Below, piece after piece: positions 44,401 to 53,400 of a stretch of 59,061 bases of DNA (the stretch's first letter is position 1; each line of letters opens with the position of its first letter). Source of the stretch: Phoronis australis (Eukaryota; Phoronida; Phoronidae); assembly GCA_002633005.1 (NCBI GenBank), contig NMRA01000099.1, forward strand, positions 899,138 through 958,198. The letters are read 5' to 3'. Under the pieces are notes generated by a model. The model ran no database searches, was not told the origin of the DNA, and worked only from the letters and a program-made list of their open reading frames with translations. The translations under genes were made by a program, and so were the position numbers.

Positions 44401-47400
44401 GCACTAAGAGAAACCTATCTTCGGAAACGAGACGGTGTTTTATTTTGTCCACTTAATGCCATTTCCCTTGCTAAGATATCAATTAATATGTAGTTAGTAA
44501 AACTTGTGAGACTTTCTACCTAGTTATTTTCATATCCGAGGTATGGCATTAGTTTTGCCTGAACTAATACCACCCCGGCCAACCCGCGATCGAGAACGCC
44601 CGGAAGGCGATCGAGAACGAGAACTTGCACCAAAAATGGCTGACGACAGTGACGTACCCGGTGAGTTTAAGTGTCATTTTCTGCTTAAATAGAGGCCACT
44701 TTGGCACAAATGCTACACACAGAAAAGCGTCAGAGTGTAACCTTTGTTGTGGATTTGAAATAATTCTTGACTTTTGCTTATTTTTTTAAAATAAAGAGCT
44801 CGGTAAAATGCCTTGCAATTTCTACTTGTTATTAGCACTTCCAGGGTTCTAAAGAAGAGACGTGTGACGTTTATAGTTTAATCGTCCCTGGTGAGACCTT
44901 TTTTTAGTTATGATTTGTGAAACAATTTGAGATATTTACCGATACAGGCAGGTCCTTGTTTTAGACGGCGATCGTGAACGCACATTTTTTTCCCTACATT
45001 TTCTTGAATAGTCGTTCAAGTTACGGTATTATGTCAATAATTTTAGAATAATACGGAGCCTGAATTAGTTGATAGGTTGATTATTAATTACCTTTCATCG
45101 TTTTTTCATCATTTCTAAGTGAGATTTAGCCTAACAAACCTCACATGAATGCGTTTGATTTTTTCAGTTGAACTGTAGCCGCACTAAGAGTCCTTCAGGG
45201 TGAAACGTCACTGCTGCATGTCACAAATGAGTGTGTGTGTGTATGTTGCGGAGCCTCGTTCAGGAACTAAGAAATCGACTTAGTATGACCAGATGGCAAT
45301 AAAACTCAGTGACAATACGACATGCAAGACCTTTACCAGCCCTGTGACTGACACGTTGCATGCGTCAATAGTTTTTTACCAATATAGTAAAACACAACAT
45401 AAAGCATCGTGCTCAGGAATCAAGTCGATTCAGTGTCCTATCTGGGATCAATGTTTCACGGAAAAAGTAAGCCTGATGCGAAACTGCGTCACAGCACGAG
45501 GACATTCCTTTTTCTGGTGAATGTGGCATGCCGTGCAAACAGTATGCCTCCTTCTACAGACATAGCAAGCAGAAACGTCATCAATGAAATCAATAAGTCC
45601 AGTGCAGAAGGTTGTTAAGTCACTATAATTTATTCAGATTTACAGTCTTTGGTTGGTAGTTGTCTAATCTGATAGTATTTTGACCTTGTGTTTTGAACCA
45701 TTTTTCCTCAAGTTTCTTTCTATATTTGTGTTATTTTAAAAGGACCAGAACCAGTACATTTTTGTAGTGTTTAAGAAGATTTAAATGGCCATACTAAGTG
45801 TCATTGGGCAATACTTACATATAATTGTTTTGACCAATGAGTATTTTAAATGAAAATATATGTCTATGATTATTGTAGAAATTGCTTTCATATTGTTGTT
45901 GATTTCCTGTGAGAGACTGTTATACTATCAATCAGTCCTAAATACATTGTCTATGATTCAGTGATGATTTAGTCTAATACATTCCAAAAGTAATTCGTTG
46001 GAAATGTTCAATGGATTTGTAATGTTGATTTCTCTAAAGCACTATTTTTTATATTTTTGTTAGACCGATTTTGAGGTATGTTTGATAAAAGATTGATATG
46101 ATAATAGAAATGCTGTAATATTGTTGTTGATTTCCTGTGTAAATCACTACAGTGTGTAGTTGAAGTGACGTTAATGACAACATGTTGACTACGTTTTGAG
46201 AAAATCGCATTATGGTACGTATGTTATAACTGTCCCAATCTTTTTCAATGCCACATTAAACTTGAGATCATGAACTGAAGATGCAGGTGAACTTAGGATC
46301 AAGACTACAAAACAGAAGACTCAAACACAACGTACATTCAAGCCACACGGGTGCCACAAGTCAATCTGTTCCTCTCTGCATCGATGTTATCAGTAAAACA
46401 TTAAGTAAAATCACATCCGTTTTATCAGCACATCAGTTTACCCAACTTCCGGCCAATTTTTAGATCCCAGACGTTTATGAGTGGGAATCTTTGAATCATC
46501 TCGTGATGGTGTTGCCTCACTACCCTCTCTCCCGAGCAAGCTCATCATCATTCTTTGAATTCACTGGCCATTTATTTTTTTTTCCTTTTGCTGTCACAAT
46601 TTTACAAGAAGATTCTACACTCATCTGCTGCAACAATTTGTTTATCCATGGCTGACAGGCCACATGGAACAACTCCTGGGTGAGTCTTCAGTTTAGATTT
46701 CCTTGTTTTCAGTGGTTTCGTCTAAAAGTAGATGTCTGTATTTCAAAACCCTGGTTGGGTGTACCTTCACGTCGTGAGTAACATGTTCGTTGAAGCTCGC
46801 CTCACAATAACAGTGAACTTATTTCCTGAAATGAAAATAAATTCGTTTGTGAAAAAAAAAATGCTTGATGTACATGTAGTGTTAATGGCAATTTAATGGA
46901 AATATGTTATGCAGATGTTCAATTTTGATACGAAAGTAACACAGTAATGACGTAAAATGTGATTAATTCATTGCACCACACTTATTTTGTAACCCTTTTC
47001 ACGTTTTTTAAGTAAAAAGTTAATTACTGTTCGACACACCACGATGCGTTCCCGATCGCATAAACGAAACACAAATTTGCGTTCTCGATCTTTCAACAGA
47101 AAAGCGTTGAAAATCAAAGATCCTGATAAAACTACAAAAAACAAGCGTTGCGTTTTATTTTCACACGTCATTTCTTCATAACTCCACGGTCAATTTATTG
47201 ATATAGTGTCAAAAATAACGGCAATTTGCCAAAATGACATACAACTCACCTTCGGCTCGTGCGTTGCCTCGGTCAACGTAACTTTTCTCCTATAATTCGA
47301 AGAGACACTAGCCTAAACCTCAACCTGCCCTTCCTCAATGTGTTACGCCTTGAATTCATGTCTCTGTTTTCACAGTGGAAGTAAAAACAACGAAAATTCA

Positions 47401-50400
47401 TCAAATTTACTCACCTTGCCTGGCTTCGCTTCTCGCGCCAAATTTCGTTCTCGATCGCGGGTTGCCCGGGGTGAATACAGGTGGCAGAACTAAGGGAACT
47501 AGACACGCTTAGTTCAGCAGGACTGTCAGTTACTTTCCGTGTACAAACCCACCTTCCACAAAAATACTTGTCTAAGTTTTCTTTCAGTTTGCTTATTGGG
47601 AAACAATCATAATTTATTTTCACATCACGCCAAACAACACAATTACAAAATAAAGTGGTTCGAAAGACTTGTCTCAGACTTTTTTAGCTTGAGAGCGTTA
47701 TAGCATGATTGAGAGCAGGGTAGAGTTCAGCAGTTGTCTTGCGGTCAAACAATCTGACAAAATCACATGTTCTCATTTAAAATACACGGCAATATATCGC
47801 GAAGTCCTAGTGTAGCGAGGTCCTTGCGTTATTGAACACTACCCAGCTCGATAAACTGGCTTGTCGTGTCGGGTTATTTTGTCGTGCGTGGTGTCAGTCA
47901 AGCACTTAAAAACTGTCGGTTGTTGCAAAGCTAATATTTGTCATTCTTTATTTAAGAAAAGAACAAACTGAGCTCACTGTTAACGATAAGTTGTCTTTAT
48001 TCAAATGTAAGTTTTTAGACGGCCGAAGATTCTGAGCTTGTATCAGCCTTAAACACAGAAAAATACACTAATCCTGAAAGTACTAGATTCAAATTTTGAA
48101 AAGATAAAAACTTCTATTTGAACGTCCGAATTAGTTATCCTTCGGTTGAAATTTTCGTCAAAAGCGTCGCTCCGTTCTCACGGTTTAATACTACCACACT
48201 CCTTTCTCAGGGTTTGTTTGGAGTTATGACTCCATCCTTGCATTTTGAAGAATGGTGCAACGTATTTTTTCACTCAAAACTGCTATTCAGCGTCATGCAT
48301 AACCGCTTTGAGTGACCTGTATAGTGGAACAGCCTCATGACACTTCAACTGAAAGATGCCTAGAACCTAATTACAGAAATCGTCTTTACCCGCTAGGTTG
48401 GGCTATGGATCACGTTTAACGAACCTTGGATTGTTTCCTGGCTTGGCTATGGAGTGGCAGCATTCGCTCCTGGCAAATACGATCCTGGAACAAATCCCTA
48501 TACTGTGTCTCACAACTTGATCAAAGCACACGTTAAGGCTTGGCACACGTACAACGAGGAATTTAGATCTAAACAAAAAGGTATGTTGGCATTGAACAAC
48601 ATTATTTAATATGAACTGTGTGATACTTCGAGTAAGTGCTTGTCAGCGAAAACCTCGAACATACGTCACTAATCCTACTTGTCTACTGATTTTACTACAT
48701 TGATCGATATTACTGAGTTTTGCGCTTTAGAAAAATTGATGATCATATCCATCAACAAAGAAGGGTTGCTTTTTGGCCATTCTACTGCAGTTATGAACCC
48801 GCCTTCCGTCGAAAGAAACCACTTTTGATTGATACCGTTTATCGGAAATGATATTTGTCTCAAATTGACCTGTAGTGAAAGTAGAAGGGATTTCTGGGTT
48901 TGGAAAAATTGACAGTTCTTCATTGCTTTGAAAGCAAGCTGTATAAGTTGACTTGTAACGGCATGTCGTATTTTATTCGCCCAGCATGGTCTCGAGCAAT
49001 GAACAAACCGCCAATTCTTTTTAAGGCTAAAATTCACTTTTCATCTGAGTAAGGAAATACTTCAGACCAATTTCATAGCGGTAAGCGGTTTCAGTCAAAA
49101 GTGATTTTTTTCCAACGGAACGCGGGTTTTCGCATGATTTAACGAGAACTGGTATAAAGATACTCCAGTGCACTATGGTATTCATTTTGCAACAGGGCAA
49201 ATCGGCATCACTCTTAATGGTGGCTGGTCGGAACCAAGGAACGCGAGCATTCCTGGAGACCTTGAGGCCTCAGAAAGAGCATTGCAGTTCGACATTGGGT
49301 GGTTCGCGAATCCCATCTTTGTAAACGGAGATTACCCTGAAATAATGAAAACACGTGTCAACAGTAACAGCATGGCTCAGAATCTGACCAAGTCGAGACT
49401 TCCGGAATTTTCTGACGAAGAGAAGAGACGTAATAAAGGTGAAAAGCGAAACTTTTTTGCTCCTATTACAGAATTTTCTGTTATTTCCTGTGAGGGGACA
49501 GAAGCTGCTTCATCTTAAAGACACTGATTTATTTGGAAATGATTTAATTTCATCGCTGTACCCATCTTCACTGTTATCATTATTATTTGGTGACAAAACT
49601 CACACGTACTTCTCGAGATACAATCTCAACTCGAGATGAATGTAAGAAGATTAACTTCGCAAACTTCGCATCGAAAGTGAGCAGATAACCATTAACATTT
49701 TATCATTTTATCACCAGTTGTAATTAAGACTGAAAGATAAGAACACGTCTTATCTACAAACGTTGTGCGTGTTGTCTCAGCCGTCACAGATTAGTCTAGC
49801 CAGTGTCACGTCGTTCTTCCGTCACTTGGATTTGGTGATAAATGTTCCTAGTTTTCATTGGATACGTGATGACTCATCACGTAACTAGAAACCGGGTGAA
49901 TTTATCACCAAAAAATGCCACTTTCATTTCGGCTTAAGCAGACATTTTCCCATCAAAAGACTTGGTGTTCCTGAATTCACGTAAGGTAGACCTCAAACCT
50001 CTAATTATAAATAGGTCAATGTTTTGTTGTCTTGACTTCACCCAACAAAACTATTTTCAGTAGGTCGGACCAAATCACTGACTCTCATTGGTCAATGCGA
50101 TGGAATCACGATACAGAACTGTTCTTAGGTCAGTTTCCGATCATTAGACACATTTAGATTTTTATGATTACTTTTACTAAGAGTCGTTTGAAAGAAAATA
50201 GTGTTCGATCAAAATTGTGTTAGATTTCCAAGTATTTTTCTTCTAACTCAAACGCAACCTCGACGTTTGATTTACTTTAAAATGCAGGCGATCAGAATGA
50301 GTTCTATCGGTACGGCAGGTGAACACTGTTATCCAAATTGTATAATATGTACGTAGTTTTCTCGCCACAAAAATGGTGACAGAAATATTTATGGTCTGCA

Positions 50401-53400
50401 TTGCTGGATCAAGCCTGGCTGCCGTACCACGCGCCTACACAGTGCATGGGCATGGCTACTCAGCAACTGGAGTGAAGGTCAATTCTTACCGAAAAGTCAG
50501 AAACTGGCGAGCTGGCTGAATAATGTAATCATGGTCAAAAGTGGAATCTCTGATTTATTAAACACGACAAATTATTTCAAAACTCGGTTTTCAAGGTGCT
50601 TAAATGACAAAATGTTACTATTTAACAAGAAAGTATGTTTTCAATTTATGTTGTCGGCCATCTTAGATCTAAGGCCACGATTCGGGCTTTTGTAACAATC
50701 TCTAAAAATGAATAACATGGAGTGGGTCGGATTTGACAGCAATTTTGTGAGCAAACGGGAAGTGATTGTCACGAATGCTATTCAATACTCCCTTGAAGTT
50801 GTTTTGAGTAAATGGATTCCAGAAATGGCCTCTGCTCCTGTCTTCTCGGTTACGAAAGTGCCGCCATTTTCAGGGTGCAGCCGCAATTTCAGCGTTGAAT
50901 TTTGGGCGCGAATTCAGGCACCCTTCAGACAAGTGCAAATTGTCAAAAATCTGGTTAATAATGACATATTTTAACCTAAATTTCTTGAATCTAAAGTGCA
51001 AGAGCATTCAGATTCTTGTCTCCTCTTTTGCTCCGCGTCAGCTGTGAATTTGTGATTGTAGGTAAAAAAGGCATCAAATTTTCTCCGGTTGACGTAGCAA
51101 GGTCAACACATGGCTTTGTTGAATTTCTTCATCTTAACCCCATAGAGTTTGGTTTCTGTCAGTTATGCCTTGTCTCAGGTAACTTGAGACAAACAAGGGT
51201 TTTCGTTGACCCAGACTGAATAGGCTCCGACTCGGCTTCAGAGGCCGAAGAATGCAGCAGTGTGTTAAAAACTAATCACGTGGTGTTTTAAGTAAAAGTA
51301 TATACGTAATAAATGTTCATAGAAACTAAAGCTCTATTACCACCACACAATGGCTTTAGATGTTTTACTTCCCGACTACGAGTTCACGTCGTATCGGTAT
51401 CATTCAAGTTGTAACACCAAGTTGAAGTATTTCTAAGGATTACCAAGGTTTATTTAGATCAGCTCGCTCTCAAATAATCAATTTTTTAAGGTGTTTCTGC
51501 CAACACCTCCATGACCTGATTGCGGCGCCAGTTGTGCTTCTCAATGAAACGAGAACCTTCTGATGGGACAAAAAGTGGGGAAGGTCTGATTTACGATAAC
51601 AACTGCAAAAAATGTTTTCATTATCTAAATAAATCATAAGTGAAACATTGCAGGTTACGAAATATTCCTAAGCTATATTATCCTCAGTGAAATGGTGCGT
51701 TTTTAAACTGACTGAGAGAACATTCAGACGTCTGGAAAATTTTGCTGAAATGGATTCGGTTTCATTAATACATTGCAACTGAATATTATGAAAAATTGTA
51801 TGTGCGATGGATGCATTAGTAGCAATCCGACAGACAATATTTCAGTTTTTGTGTTTCATAAGGACCCTAAGATCGCCCAGAAATTGCACAGGTTCGTGCG
51901 TCGAGCACGGGCACGGCAGCACACGGTGCGTCCAGTTCAGCTAGGCTGCGCTGTGCTCAGTCAATTTTGAAGAATCGTGTTTCGATCCGTCGAACGGAAA
52001 TTTGATGAAGGTTTCTCTAACGTGTAAGTGCATTTGATGGAGAAAAAAGTGTATTGTGTTGCACAATTGCTGGGAATGTAGTTGTGTGGCATATATTGAG
52101 TGAGAGCCTCAGCATCAAATTGTGACTGAAATAATGAATGTGATTGCAGTAAGTTTTCATCACTCTGATTTTATGGGAATGCATACTATCAATGCCCAAT
52201 AGTAGAAATCTGGATGTATTGAGACGACACGCCAATAGTTTGAGGTCAAGACCACAGCCGGCACAGGGGGCTGGAGTCGGACACTGGACCGAAATAATCG
52301 ACCAATTGGAACAGTACAAAGCTTTCATAATTATGGAACAGACATGACAGAAACGAGTGTCATTTACCAGAAATAAAATCCAGTTAGAATCACTATAATT
52401 AGATATGATCGTTCCTGACAAATGCATTCGGTATTCGAAGAAATGAAATCAGTGTCCGCTAATCGCGACTGTGCTTTGATAGTCAAAGTAAAAATTTCGG
52501 TTAGATTTACAGTTCGAGACACATATTACTAGACAGTAATACCTCCATACCTCTCTTCATAATACTAGTCAAGCTCTCTCGCTAAGTCTTCGTAACTCAC
52601 AAAATCACTATTATCCGCCACTGCACATGTACTGTCAACTGATCAACGTCTTCCACTGATGGGCGGGAAACCAAAAAACATTAATTTTTCTTTAAAATTC
52701 AAAAATTTTCAATTGTTTACCAAAATAAGTTCTTGTTTAGTTAGATTTTGTGTTAGAAAATTGTCAAACACGGTCCAAAACCTCACAAAATGTAAAAATT
52801 CTATTGTAGGAACTGCCTTTTGACTTTTTGTAGGAACTTCGGACTTCTTTGGCCTTAATTTCTACACATCAAGTCTGGTGTTTAGCGACTACAAACCTTT
52901 AATGCCACCCAATTACGAGAATGATAAAGGTAACGGTGGTGGTGTGGACCCAAGCTGGCCAGGGTAAGCATCATGGTTTGGAGCCCAAGTCAAATCAGGA
53001 TAGGGCATCCTTGTTGCTGCAGAAGCACCATAGGTTGTAGACATCAAAGTCGCAACTCCGGTATTTTCTCATGAAGTTCTTGCGGGAGGCGCCACTATAC
53101 TTCATGAGGTAATCCCAGCTTCCGGTTTGTGATGGGAAATACTGGCATCTATTTTATTGCCTAGCAATATGAAAGAAGATTTTTCGGCATTGGAAACCAT
53201 TCAAAGCTTTGCTTCAGTAGAATTCTCGGTATCGTAAGTAATTAAGGCAATAATTCCAGAAGTGCAGTTGAAAAATTCAATGCAAAATTGAAACTGTAAC
53301 GATTCTTACCACAGTCAGCAGATGGACTGATACCTAGCAGAGACTAGACGGCTCCGATCTACTTTGGCTTAGGGTCGGTAATGCAAATGCGTCCAGTAAC

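Larger units (their letters stand above)
43050..48396 (+). other. GH1-B intron 3
   Basis: 5347 bases, the largest GH1 intron, because it carries the 2.9-kb element at 44571-47473. It also has a tRNA-like segment (43274), a hairpin (43867-43953) and a dispersed-repeat copy (47765-47839). Confidence 0.8.
48581..49195 (+). other. GH1-B intron 4
   Basis: 615 bases that contain two inverted copies of the GH1-intron repeat (48765-48890, 49060-49130). Confidence 0.8.

Noticed and set aside
43050-48396. Hidden extra exon in the 5.3-kb GH1-B intron 3
   Set aside because: Exons 3 and 4 join directly to a complete GH1 sequence, as in the paralogue.
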